A stretch of 64,000 nt of DNA from Candidatus Palauibacter rhopaloidicola (GTDB lineage: Bacteria > Gemmatimonadota > Gemmatimonadetes > Palauibacterales > Palauibacteraceae): assembly GCA_026914155.1 (NCBI GenBank), contig JAPPGH010000017.1, positions 1-64,000 on the forward strand, written 5' to 3'. How positions within the stretch are numbered: the first letter of the stretch is position 1; each line of letters starts with the position of its first letter. Position numbers and translations under genes: made by a program. This document shows, one piece after another, positions 45,490 to 53,701 of the stretch. The notes beneath the pieces were generated by a model. The model searched no databases, was not told where the DNA came from, and was given only the letters and a program-made list of their open reading frames with translations.

Positions 45490-46677
45490 ATGCAAACCAC
45501 ATCGCGGAGGTCCGCCCTGTCGTCCGCCTTGCTCGCCTGTTCCCTCGGCGTGCTCGCCTGTGGCGGGGCGCGTGAAGAGGAGTCCTCGTCGTCCGCGCCG
45601 GAACCGCTCGGTCCCCCCGAGGCCGTTTTCCCCGAAGATTTCGGGTACATCCACGCGGTACGTGAGCTTCCGGACGGTGCCGTGCTGGTGCCCGACCCCG
45701 TTGGCGGGGCGCTCTACCGGGCGGCAATGGACGTGGGCGTGCGCACCATCGTGGGGGGCGTGGGCGAAGGTCCCGGAGAGTATCTTCAGCCCGACGCCGT
45801 ATGGCCGCTGCCGGGTGACTCCACCCTGCTGGTGGACCTTGGGAGGGCCCGCCTCGTTCGGCTGGGGCCGGATCTGGAATTCGGCAGGACGTATCCGGTC
45901 GCCATGCTCGCGGGCGACGGAGCGATGGTGGTGGCGGTCCCGCAGGGGGTCGATGCCCGAGGGAGCGTCTACGCGCCGGTTTCCGGTGGCTATCCGCCGC
46001 CCGACAGCGGCGCCATCGTCCGGATCGACCCGGTCGCCGCGTCGATCGACACGGTAGGGGGCTACAAGCTCCGCGAGGTCACGATCGAAGAATCGGCTGG
46101 CCGCATGCGGGCTTCCTTGATTCCGCTCTCCCCCGGCGATGCCTGGGGCGTGGCCGGCGATGGCGCGGTGGTCGTGGCTCGGTCGGAGGACTACGGCGTG
46201 GACTGGCTTGACCCCGGCGGCGCGGTCAAGCGCGGTGCCGGCATCGCCTATGACCTCGTCCCGATCACCGCCGCCGAGAAGCTCGCGTACCTGGACGACC
46301 GGCGCCGGCACGCCGGCATTGGTATGGAGATCATGACTTCCGCGGACGGCGCGACGGAGACGCGGTTCTATCGCGGCAGTTCCGGCCGCTCGGCAGGGCT
46401 CGGTCCCGACGACTACACCTGGCCCGACGTGAAGCCGGCCCCGGTCGCGGGAACGGTCCGCGTCGACCCGCTGGGGCGCGCGTGGGTACGCCGCCACACC
46501 CGCGCCGATGGCGGCAGCGTTTACGATCTTTTTGATCGCCAGGGGCGGCGGGTAAGAGTGCTGACAATGGATGGGCACCGTATCGTGGTCGGCTTCGGCT
46601 CCGAGTCCGTGTACATCGCCGCGTTCGACGCGCTGGACCGGGCTTATCTGGAGCGCTACGACCTGCCCCGGGATTGA
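45490..46677 (+). CDS. 6-bladed beta-propeller lipoprotein
   Basis: 395 aa from ATG 45490; ATG 45466 is an alternative that adds acidic residues before the signal. The lipobox is GVLAC. The motif VGEGPGEYLQPDAVWPLPGDSTLLVDLGRARLVRL is the blade signature shared with the gene at 11023-12228. DPLGRAWVRRH and DGHRIVVGFGSESVYIAAFD close the fold. The function is unknown; it is probably surface-exposed. It is divergent from the SSF gene. Confidence 0.75.
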   Translation: MQTTSRRSALSSALLACSLGVLACGGAREEESSSSAPEPLGPPEAVFPEDFGYIHAVRELPDGAVLVPDPVGGALYRAAMDVGVRTIVGGVGEGPGEYLQPDAVWPLPGDSTLLVDLGRARLVRLGPDLEFGRTYPVAMLAGDGAMVVAVPQGVDARGSVYAPVSGGYPPPDSGAIVRIDPVAASIDTVGGYKLREVTIEESAGRMRASLIPLSPGDAWGVAGDGAVVVARSEDYGVDWLDPGGAVKRGAGIAYDLVPITAAEKLAYLDDRRRHAGIGMEIMTSADGATETRFYRGSSGRSAGLGPDDYTWPDVKPAPVAGTVRVDPLGRAWVRRHTRADGGSVYDLFDRQGRRVRVLTMDGHRIVVGFGSESVYIAAFDALDRAYLERYDLPRD

Positions 46678-46688
46678 CCCGCCGGCCA

Positions 46689-46720
46689 GCCCTCCGCGGA
46701 CACGGGGATCCGCGGAGGGC
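46689..46720. terminator. 12-bp perfect hairpin between convergent genes
   Basis: Arms GCCCTCCGCGGA and TCCGCGGAGGGC are perfectly paired with an 8-base loop. The hairpin sits between the propeller stop (46677) and the metY stop (46738), and may end transcription in both directions. Confidence 0.7.
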
Positions 46721-46737
46721 CGGTAGCGGGCGGACTG

Positions 46738-48033
46738 CTATGCGGCGGCCGGTCGGGCCGACGACGCCACGGCCAGCGCGCGGTCGAGGTCCTCGATGAT
46801 GTCATCGATGTGCTCGATGCCCACGGAGAGCCGGATCGTCTCCGGACGCACGCCGACGCTGAGCTGCTCTTCCTCGGTGAGCTGCCGGTGCGTCGTGGAC
46901 GCCGGGTGGCACGCCAGCGACTTGGCATCCCCGATATTCACGAGCCGCTTGAACAGTTCGAGCGCGTCGTAGAACTTCACGCCCGCCTCGAAGCCGCCCT
47001 TCACCCCAAACGTCAGGATCCCCGAGGCCCGGCCGCCCAGGTACTTCCGGGCCAGCTCGTGGTACGGGTCGCCCGGCAGTCCGGCGTAACTCACCCACTC
47101 CACCGCCGGGTGGTCCTCCAGGTGCTTCGCCACGGCCAGCGCGTTCTCGGAGTGGCGCTCGATGCGGAGGTTCAGCGTCTGAATCCCCTGGATGATCTGG
47201 AAGGCGTTGAAGGGGGAGATCGCCGACCCCGTGTTGCGCAGCGGCACCGTGCGCGCCCGCCCGATGTACGCGGCCGGCCCCAGCGCCTCCGTGTAGACGA
47301 CGCCGTGGTAGCTGGGTTCCGGCGTGGTGAACTGCGGATAGCGGCTCGCGTGTTCCGTCCAGTCGAACTTCCCGGAATCGACGATCGCGCCGCCGAGAGA
47401 GTTGCCGTGGCCGCCGATGTACTTCGTCAGCGAGTGCACCACGATGTCGAACCCGTGATCGATCGGCTTGAGGAGCGCGGGCGTGGCAACCGTGTTGTCC
47501 ACGATGGTGGCGACTCCGTGGGCGTGCGCCACGTCGGCCACCGCCGCGAGGTCCACGATGTTGCCCGCCGGGTTCCCGATGCTCTCGACGAACACCGCCT
47601 TCGTGCGGTCATCGATCAGCTTGGCCAGGTCGTCCGGGCCGTCGCCTTCGGCGAAGCGCACCTCGATCCCCTGCTGCGGCAGCATGTGGGCGAAGAGCGT
47701 GTACGTGCCGCCGTACAACTGGGGCACCGAGACGATGTTGTCCCCCGCGGCGGCGAGGTTGAGGACCGAATAGTTGACCGCCGCGCTGCCGGAGGACAGC
47801 GCAAGCGTCGCCAGGCCGCGCTCGAGCTGGGCAAGCCGCTCCTCCAGCACCGCCTGCGTGGGGTTCATGATGCGGGAGTAGATGTTGCCCTCGACCTCGA
47901 GGTTGAAGAGGTCCGCGCCGTGTTGCGCGTCGTCGAACTCGTACGCCACGGTCTGGTACAGCGGCACCGCGACCGCGTGCGTGGTGGGCTCGGACTCGTA
48001 TCCGAGATGGATCGCTACAGTTTCGTCTCTCAT
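46738..48033 (-). CDS. metY: O-acetylhomoserine sulfhydrylase (MetY)
   Basis: 431 aa, the MetY length. Family blocks are [51 protein letters not shown]-like, and the PLP-lysine segment [13 protein letters not shown]. A MetY-type middle insert ([18 protein letters not shown]) separates it from cystathionine synthases. It makes homocysteine from O-acyl-homoserine and sulfide using PLP. It is third in the aspartokinase-asd-metY unit, 36 bases after asd, behind the minus-strand SAM riboswitch. Confidence 0.95.
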   Translation of the reverse strand: [431 protein letters not shown]

Positions 48034-48069
48034 TGGTCTTACCCTTTCTTGAGATCGATTGCGACTGGA

Positions 48070-49191
48070 TCAGGCCCGAACACCGGGCCGTGAACTTCCG
48101 TGTACCTCGCCGATTCGTATCGGTGCGGAACCCGGATCGGGGTGTCTCGCGCGTTGGCGGGCCTCTCGCGCGAGACACAACTCGGCATTGAGCAGACAGG
48201 CGCCGGCGGCACCCCGGATGCCGTTGTGGGCGACGACGGTCAGCGCCAGGTCGTGGGGCGGCGCGGTGCGAATCCTTCCGACGCTCGCCGCCATCCCTCC
48301 GGCCGCGCCGATGTCCAGGCGCGGCTGTGGACGGTCGGGCTCCGACCGTACGATGAGCGGCCGTTCGGGAAGCGAAGGCAGGCTCGGCAGGGACGGAGTG
48401 CCTCTGAACTCGGCGAGCGCCCTTGCGGCGTCCGCGGGACTCGCCGGCGAGGCGAACTTCAGGAACACGTTGGCGGTGTGCCCGTCGAGCACCGGAACTC
48501 GATTGACGCTCGCCGCCACGGCGATCGCCGTCCCCAGGATCTTGTTCAGTTCCGGCTCGATCTTCTCCTCTTCGCCGGGGATCCAGGGGATCGCGTTCCC
48601 CTCGATCTGAACGGAACCGACTCCTTCGAGGCCGGCGCCCGTCACCGCCTGCAGGGTGACGACCGTGGCGGCCTCGATCCCGAAGGCGTCCTGCAGGGGC
48701 GCCAGGGCGAGCGCCAGCCCCGCCACCACGCAGTTCGGGTTGGCGACGAGGCGGCCTCCCCGCTCCGACCACGGCTGCGTCGCCGTGAGAGTCAGCGCTT
48801 GCGGGTTGATCTCCGGCACCAGCAGCGGCACGTCGGCTCTCAGCCGGTGCGCCGAGGCGTTCGTGCTCACGATGTGGCCGGCTTCCGCGAGCGCGGGCTC
48901 GAGTTCGCGCGCCACACCCGACGGGAGCGCCGAGAGCACGACCCGGCACTCCGGCGGGTCCGTGGCGACACGGAGCGGCAGGTCGGCGGCCTCGGCGGGA
49001 GGATCTCCACCCAGGCTCCAGCGCACCGCGTCGCCGTACCTCTCGCCCGCACGCCTCCCGGACGCCGCGACGGAGGCGAGCCGCAGGGAGGGGTGTCCGT
49101 CCAGCATCCGGACGAGCCGCTGGCCGACGATCCCGGTCGCGCCCAGGACGGCCACGGGCACGCGTTCCTTCGACGGATGGGTTACGCGCAT
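48070..49191 (-). CDS. asd: Aspartate-semialdehyde dehydrogenase
   Basis: 373 aa from ATG 49191, inside the end of the aspartokinase gene (10-base overlap). The N-terminal VPVAVLGATGIVGQRLVRMLDGHP is the NADP Rossmann motif, and NPNCVVAGLALALAPLQDAFG holds the catalytic Cys (NCVV). GNAIPWIPGEEEKIEPELNKILG and NRVPVLDGHTANVFLKF are the C-terminal blocks. It reduces aspartyl phosphate to aspartate semialdehyde in the Met/Thr/Lys pathway. The sequence resembles the archaeal/fungal Asd branch more than the E. coli one. Confidence 0.95.
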   Translation of the reverse strand: MRVTHPSKERVPVAVLGATGIVGQRLVRMLDGHPSLRLASVAASGRRAGERYGDAVRWSLGGDPPAEAADLPLRVATDPPECRVVLSALPSGVARELEPALAEAGHIVSTNASAHRLRADVPLLVPEINPQALTLTATQPWSERGGRLVANPNCVVAGLALALAPLQDAFGIEAATVVTLQAVTGAGLEGVGSVQIEGNAIPWIPGEEEKIEPELNKILGTAIAVAASVNRVPVLDGHTANVFLKFASPASPADAARALAEFRGTPSLPSLPSLPERPLIVRSEPDRPQPRLDIGAAGGMAASVGRIRTAPPHDLALTVVAHNGIRGAAGACLLNAELCLAREARQRARHPDPGSAPIRIGEVHGSSRPGVRA

Positions 49192-49961
49192 CGGGCGCCC
49201 TCCTCCCGGCCGTGGCCGGTGTCGGGCGGCGGGTCGTTCCTGCCGACCCAGGTGCCCGTACCGCCGGGAGCCGCGACCCTGAAGACGACTCGGTGCCGCT
49301 CGGCGAAGCTCAGCGCCCGGTCCTGCACGACGCCGGCGCCCGTTCGCCGGGCCTCGCTCCACGATGTCCGGCGGATCGGCCGGACGTGCGGGAACCGCTT
49401 CGGGTCGGCCGGGAAGATCCCATCCACGTCCTTCACGAGGCGGACCTCCGCCGCGCCTAGCGCATGGGCGAGGAAGAGCGCGGTAAGGTCCGAGCCTCCG
49501 CGCCCGAGCAGCGACGTGATGCCCGTGGCGTCGACGCCCACGAATCCGGGGAGGACGATCACGTCGTGCGTGGCCAGGGCCGTCTCGATCGCGTGCGCGT
49601 CCACGCCCACCGGTTCGGCGGCGCGCAGCGGCCCCCGCGTGCGGATCGGCAAGCGCGAGAACGACATTCCCACCGCACGCACGCGCGCCGTCACCAGGGC
49701 GAGGTGCAGCAGAGCGACGGAGGCTTCCTCCCCGGTCGCCAGCAACGATCCGATGAGATCGTCCGGAACCGACGGCGACACTTCGCGGGCGGCAGAGAGA
49801 AGATCGTCGGTGGTATCGCCCATGGCCGACACGACGGCGACGACTTTCGCGCCGCCGGCGACTTCGGCCCGGATCTCCTCGACCGCCAACCGGTATGCGG
49901 CCGGACGCGCCAGCACGGACGAACCGAATTTGAGTACGTGAACGCGGCGAACTTCGCGCAA
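49182..49961 (-). CDS. Short aspartokinase lacking ACT domains
   Basis: 259 aa from TTG 49961, which has GGGGAGG 7-8 bases upstream; the frame is open to 50042 but without a ribosome site. The kinase domain is seen from VLKFGSSVLA (KFGxS motif) through VSAMGDTTDDLL, TGEEASVALL and GRGGSDLTALFLAHALGAAEVRLVKDVDGI to the C-terminus. It ends after the catalytic domain; there is no ACT pair, so no allosteric site for lysine or threonine is visible. It phosphorylates aspartate. Placed before asd and metY under a SAM riboswitch, it looks dedicated to methionine. Confidence 0.88.
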   Translation of the reverse strand: MREVRRVHVLKFGSSVLARPAAYRLAVEEIRAEVAGGAKVVAVVSAMGDTTDDLLSAAREVSPSVPDDLIGSLLATGEEASVALLHLALVTARVRAVGMSFSRLPIRTRGPLRAAEPVGVDAHAIETALATHDVIVLPGFVGVDATGITSLLGRGGSDLTALFLAHALGAAEVRLVKDVDGIFPADPKRFPHVRPIRRTSWSEARRTGAGVVQDRALSFAERHRVVFRVAAPGGTGTWVGRNDPPPDTGHGREEGARCA

Positions 49962-50059
49962 TGAAACGCCTCCCCCGAGTCTCGATTCACACTCAGCGGA
50001 CTCCGGAGAAGCGACGCCCTGGGAACTGCAGCTGCCGTGCAATGAAGCGCGGCGGGCGA

Positions 50060-50172
50060 CTCATCTACCAACGGATTACATCCGTCGCAGGAGTTGGCAC
50101 ATCAGTGGAAGAGCCACCTTCCACAGGTTGCCCCGGTGTCTTCGGGCCTGTCCCTCGACCGGTCTCGATGAG
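50060..50172 (-). promoter_or_regulatory. SAM-I (S-box) riboswitch, aspartokinase-asd-metY operon
   Basis: Read on the minus strand, the aptamer begins CTCATCGAGA (50172) and ends ..GATGAG (50060), which pair as P1. The conserved core is visible: GAGGGACAGGCC, CCGGGGCAACC and GTGCCAACTCC, the S-box consensus. The aptamer is about 113 bases. The start codon lies about 100 bases downstream. With SAM bound the operon should be turned down. The expression platform is not obvious from inspection. Confidence 0.93.
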
Positions 50173-50185
50173 CGTTGAGGCGCGG

Positions 50186-50214
50186 AGGCTACAGGGTCGT
50201 GGGCCGCGCGTCAA
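50186..50214 (-). promoter_or_regulatory. Promoter of the aspartokinase-asd-metY operon
   Basis: Minus strand TTGACG (50214-50209), a 17-base spacer, then TAGCCT (50191-50186). Transcription would start about 50179, just before the aptamer P1 strand. It is mirrored by the plus-strand promoter, with only 9 bases between the two -35 boxes. Confidence 0.75.
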
Positions 50215-50223
50215 GTTTTTTTC

Positions 50224-50252
50224 TTGACCCCGGGCGCCGGACCCATTAGGGT
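50224..50252 (+). promoter_or_regulatory. Promoter of metX
   Basis: TTGACC (50224-50229), a 17-base spacer, then TAGGGT (50247-50252). The predicted start, near 50259, is just before the metX S-box aptamer. The two -35 boxes face away from a T7 tract within GTCAAG-T7-CTTGAC, an inverted repeat. Confidence 0.75.
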
Positions 50253-50261
50253 CGGCCGCTA

Positions 50262-50383
50262 CTCATCGAGACCGGCTGAGGGACGGGCCCTTTGAAGCCG
50301 GGGCAACCGGGGCGCGCGCGGTCGCGCGCATGCCCAGCGGTGCCAACTCCTGCGGACCCCCGAACACGGGTCCGAGAGATGAG
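50262..50383 (+). promoter_or_regulatory. SAM-I (S-box) riboswitch upstream of metX
   Basis: CTCATCGAGACCGG starts the aptamer and GATGAG (50378-50383) closes P1. Between them are GAGGGACGGGCCC, TGAAGCCGGGGCAACC and GGTGCCAACTCC, the conserved S-box core. Downstream, GGAGTTGGC (50416-50424) is perfectly complementary to the aptamer segment GCCAACTCC (50342-50350). The same stretch also forms part of a hairpin (50419-50450) that ends 2 bases before the ribosome site. This suggests translational or transcriptional switching by alternative pairing. Confidence 0.94.
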
Positions 50384-50418
50384 CGTCGGACCCGCGCGGG
50401 TCGGTCGGCCGCTCTGGA

Positions 50419-50450
50419 GTTGGCGTCGCGAACCACAGACGCGAGCCAAC
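50419..50450 (+). promoter_or_regulatory. Expression-platform hairpin abutting the metX ribosome site
   Basis: GTTGGC-G-TCGCG pairs with CGCGA-GCCAAC (one bulged G, 9-base loop), giving an 11-bp stem that ends at 50450. The Shine-Dalgarno GGAG is at 50453-50456 and the TTG start at 50464. There is no U-run, so a classical intrinsic terminator is unlikely. The left arm also pairs with the aptamer, making the two folds exclusive. Confidence 0.65.
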
Positions 50451-50463
50451 ACGGAGAAGCCGA

Positions 50464-51528
50464 TTGAACGCCGTACTGCCGGAGGCCCGAAGGGGCGCCG
50501 TCGCGATGCCGGCGGAGTGGCGTCCGGAACTGATGACCGGGACCGACGCCCGCTTCCGCGTGCGCTACGAACTCGCCGGGAGCGATGGCGCCCCGCTGCT
50601 CGTCGCGATGGGGGGCATCTCCGCCGACCGCCACATCTGCGCCAACGTCGTGGACCCCGCGCCCGGCTGGTGGCGGAAGCTGGCGGGCCCGGGTCTGGCT
50701 ATCGACACGAATCGCTGGCGGCTGCTCGCGATCGACTTCCTCGGATCTCCCGGGACGTTCGAGTCGACGGGGTCCGCCGACGCCTCGAAGGGCCCTTCAC
50801 CGGGCCGGATTCATCTCACGCCGGGCGACCAGGCGGACGCCGTGGCGGTCGCGCTGCGCCACCTCGGAGTCGAACGCGCCCACCGCATGCTGGGCGCCTC
50901 GTACGGCGGCATGGTCGCGCTGGCCATGGGAATCCGCCATCCCGCCCGTGTCGACGGCGTCGTCCTGATCGGCGCGGCGCACCGCGGCCATCCCCAGGCC
51001 ATCGGCATACACGCGGTGCAACGCTGGATCGTGGAGTTCGCGCTCCGGCACGGTCGGGGGAGCGAGGGAGTGGCCCTCGCCAGGGCGCTGGCTTTCACGA
51101 CCTACAAGTCGGCGGAAGGGCTCGACGCCCGCTTCCCGCACGACTGGGAGTGGGAGGATGGCGCCCCGGTCTATGCCGTCGGCCGCTACCTGGAGAAGCA
51201 GGGACGGGAGTTCGCGGACCGGTTCGAGGCGGAGACCTATCTGACGCTGTCGGCTTCGGTCGACCTGTGCGACCTGCGTCCGGAGGAACTCGGCGTCCCC
51301 GCCTGGCTCATCGGGTGGGAGGAGGACACGCTGGTCCCGCCCTGGCTGCTACGGGAGACCGCAAGCCGGATCGGCGCGCCTTCGCACCTGCGGATTCTGA
51401 ACTCCGACGCCGGACACGACGCCTTCCTGCTCCACGCGCCTGACTACCACGAAGCCCTTCGAACTTCGCTCTCGGCGCCGGCGCAGGGTGTGCCCCGGAC
51501 TGCCGGGCGTGCACGCGCGGCCGGTTGA
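50464..51528 (+). CDS. metX: Homoserine O-acyltransferase MetX-type
   Basis: 354 aa from TTG 50464 (GGAG 7 bases upstream); ATG 50506 is an alternative. The alpha/beta-hydrolase fold has MGGISADRH near the oxyanion hole, nucleophile motif LGASYGGMVAL (Ser146), Asp in GWEEDTLVPP and His in DAGHDAFLL. RVRYELAG and the VAVALRHLGVERAHRM segment are MetX-like. It acylates homoserine; acetyl or succinyl donor cannot be told by eye. It supplies the MetY substrate and is controlled by its own SAM riboswitch. Confidence 0.92.
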   Translation: MNAVLPEARRGAVAMPAEWRPELMTGTDARFRVRYELAGSDGAPLLVAMGGISADRHICANVVDPAPGWWRKLAGPGLAIDTNRWRLLAIDFLGSPGTFESTGSADASKGPSPGRIHLTPGDQADAVAVALRHLGVERAHRMLGASYGGMVALAMGIRHPARVDGVVLIGAAHRGHPQAIGIHAVQRWIVEFALRHGRGSEGVALARALAFTTYKSAEGLDARFPHDWEWEDGAPVYAVGRYLEKQGREFADRFEAETYLTLSASVDLCDLRPEELGVPAWLIGWEEDTLVPPWLLRETASRIGAPSHLRILNSDAGHDAFLLHAPDYHEALRTSLSAPAQGVPRTAGRARAAG

Positions 51529-51537
51529 CTCGCGCGT

Positions 51538-53262
51538 TCAGCCGGATGACGGGGCGCGGATCGGGAGCCGAACGTGCGAGGGATATGCCGCCGAGTGCAG
51601 GACCGTGTTGCGGGCCGTCCGCATGCGCGTGCCTGTCCCCACGTCTTCCCCCGTGTTGAGGTTGCGGCTGAAGCGGGGGAAGCAACTGCTCGTCACCTGA
51701 AGCCGGATCCGATGGCCGGCCCGGAACACGTGGCTCATCGGGTAGAGCCGGATCCGGAACCCGGTTGCCTCGTTCGGCTCCAGAAGCTCCGTCCGGTCCA
51801 ACCCGCCACGATACCGCGCACGCAGGATCCCCTCCGTGAGGACGAACGATCCTCCCGCCGGATCGACGTCCGTGATCCGCGCCACGAAGTCCGTGTCGCG
51901 TGCCGATGACTCGGCGTAGAGCACGACCTCGACCGGCCCCGTGACCTCGAGATCGCGCTCCAGCACCCGCGAGGTGTAGACGAGCACGTCGGGCCGCCGC
52001 TCGAGCGGCGCCTGCTCGACGGGACCGCCCCGCATCGGCGTCTGGGCGTGGGTCGTGATCAGCCGGGAAGAGAGATTGCCCCCGAGCGACGGCGCGGGCT
52101 CGCGCGGATCGTACTCGAAGCGGTCCGGCGGCTCGTCCCCCGGCGGCTCCGGGTCGAGCCAGGCGTCGTCGTCCCGGTTCGCGCGCCCGTGGCTGTGCAG
52201 GTACCAGGCCGCCTCCTCCGTCCCCGGCGGCGGCCACTCCGCGCCCTCCTGCCACCGGTTGGCGCCCGTCGTGAACCAGCGCAGCGGCGAAGCCTCGCCG
52301 ATCCCGTCACCCACGCCGCGAAGCTGCCAGTCGAACCAGCGCCGCTCCTCCTCCCGCACGTCCACCCAGGCGTCCGGGCCGAAGTCGAGGTCGCCCACCG
52401 TCCTCGTCTCCGGGACTTCGTGCGACCACGGACCGATCAGCGTCCGGCTCTGCGCGCGGGCGCGGGGCGTCGCGGCTTCCGCCGTCATCCCCTCGTGGAT
52501 GCGGAGCGCCGACCCCGCATACGCGTCGTACCAGCCGCCTTGCTGAAACGCTGGCGCCGTGACGCGGCCGTATTGATCCGTGACCCTGAGGCGCCGCCAG
52601 TACTCGTCCCGCGTCGGGTGCTCCAGCCACTCGCGCCAGTACGGGATCTCCCGCCCGATCGCGCGCTCGTCCATCTCGATGATCGGCAGGTGGGCCCAGA
52701 ACTTCGGGTTCTGGAACAGGCGCGCGGCCTGCGGACCGGTCACGATCGCGAGGTTCGTCTCCCAGATCACGGCCGCGCCGAGCGAGAGGAGCAACTGGAA
52801 GGCGCCACCGAGGTAGTGACAGTCGCCGAAGTGGTCGTCGCAGATCACGTGCGACGCCATGCAGGTGAGGTGCGGGCTCCCGAGCGGCGCGCTGAGCCAC
52901 TGCGTGAGACCCCCGTAGCTGCGCCCCCACATCCCGATTTTCCCGTCGCACCACATCTGCCCCGCCAGCCACTCCAGGGTGTCGTACCCATCCTCGATCT
53001 CGGGGAGATACGCGTGGAACACGCCCTCGGACCCGAACCGGCCGCGACAGTCCTGGACCACGAACGCGTACCCGCGCTCCGCCCACCAGACGCCGCTCTC
53101 GATGAACACATCCCGGCCGCTCTCGTAGGGTGTCCGGGTCAGGATGGTCGGGAACGGACCTCCGGAAGCCGGCAGATAGACATCCGCCGAAAGCCGCACC
53201 CCGTCCCGCATCCGCCCCCGCCGCCCATGCAGCAACCGCACCTCCGGCAGCGCGTCGGGCAA
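51538..53262 (-). CDS. CocE/NonD hydrolase, no signal peptide
   Basis: 574 aa. MRDGVRLSADVYLPASGGPFPTILTRTPY opens the S15/CocE core; the nucleophile motif is GRSYGG (Ser115), with an Asp in GGWYDAYAG and a His in GPWSHE. The C-terminal jelly-roll begins near residue 330 and ends VTSSCFPRFSRNLNTGEDVGTGTRM, typical of this family. Unlike the copies at 9059 and 58256 it lacks a signal peptide, so it is likely cytoplasmic. It starts 7 bases downstream of the VapC-type toxin gene and may be transcribed with it. Confidence 0.9.
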   Translation of the reverse strand: MPDALPEVRLLHGRRGRMRDGVRLSADVYLPASGGPFPTILTRTPYESGRDVFIESGVWWAERGYAFVVQDCRGRFGSEGVFHAYLPEIEDGYDTLEWLAGQMWCDGKIGMWGRSYGGLTQWLSAPLGSPHLTCMASHVICDDHFGDCHYLGGAFQLLLSLGAAVIWETNLAIVTGPQAARLFQNPKFWAHLPIIEMDERAIGREIPYWREWLEHPTRDEYWRRLRVTDQYGRVTAPAFQQGGWYDAYAGSALRIHEGMTAEAATPRARAQSRTLIGPWSHEVPETRTVGDLDFGPDAWVDVREEERRWFDWQLRGVGDGIGEASPLRWFTTGANRWQEGAEWPPPGTEEAAWYLHSHGRANRDDDAWLDPEPPGDEPPDRFEYDPREPAPSLGGNLSSRLITTHAQTPMRGGPVEQAPLERRPDVLVYTSRVLERDLEVTGPVEVVLYAESSARDTDFVARITDVDPAGGSFVLTEGILRARYRGGLDRTELLEPNEATGFRIRLYPMSHVFRAGHRIRLQVTSSCFPRFSRNLNTGEDVGTGTRMRTARNTVLHSAAYPSHVRLPIRAPSSG

Positions 53263-53269
53263 GCCGTCC

Positions 53270-53692
53270 TCAGATCTCTGCCCAGGGATCCAGCACTTCG
53301 ATCCCGGTGCCCTCGAAATCCCTCACGTTTCGCGTCGCCAGGGCAGCGCCTCGGCAACGAGTGACGGCCGCGATCTGACAGTCGAATTGGCTGATCGGGC
53401 GTCCCGCGGTCCGTCGCTCGGCCGTGATCTCCGCGTACGCCCTCGCCGCGGAACCGTCGAACGGCAGCACGCGGTTCGTGAAGAAGTCCGCAAAGAACCG
53501 ATCCGCCGCATCCGCCAGATCCCGTCGGCGTCTGCCGGCCGGCAGGATGGCGATGCCGGTTCGAATCTCAGCTTCCGTGATCGCAGTAACGAAGAGATCT
53601 CGCCTCGCACGGGCGTCGACCCATGCAAGCACTTCAGGTTGCGGGACGCCGCGCATCAACTCGGAGACGACATTCGTGTCGAGGACGAACAT
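53270..53692 (-). CDS. VapC/FitB-type PIN-domain toxin
   Basis: 140 aa. PIN-domain acidic residues are visible: MFVLDTNVVSEL (Asp5), ITEAEIRTGI (Glu40/Glu42) and QFDCQIAAV (Asp104), followed by NVRDFEGTGIEVLDPW. This matches FitB-like ribonuclease toxins. The antitoxin gene ends 9 bases upstream, so the module is complete and in the usual order. All catalytic acidic residues are present, so the toxin is probably active. Confidence 0.92.
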   Translation of the reverse strand: MFVLDTNVVSELMRGVPQPEVLAWVDARARRDLFVTAITEAEIRTGIAILPAGRRRRDLADAADRFFADFFTNRVLPFDGSAARAYAEITAERRTAGRPISQFDCQIAAVTRCRGAALATRNVRDFEGTGIEVLDPWAEI

Positions 53693-53701
53693 CGGTGCGA
53701 C

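Noticed and set aside
46738-48033. S-box or other leader directly before metY
   Set aside because: Only 36 bases separate asd and metY, too short for a riboswitch; control comes from the operon leader.
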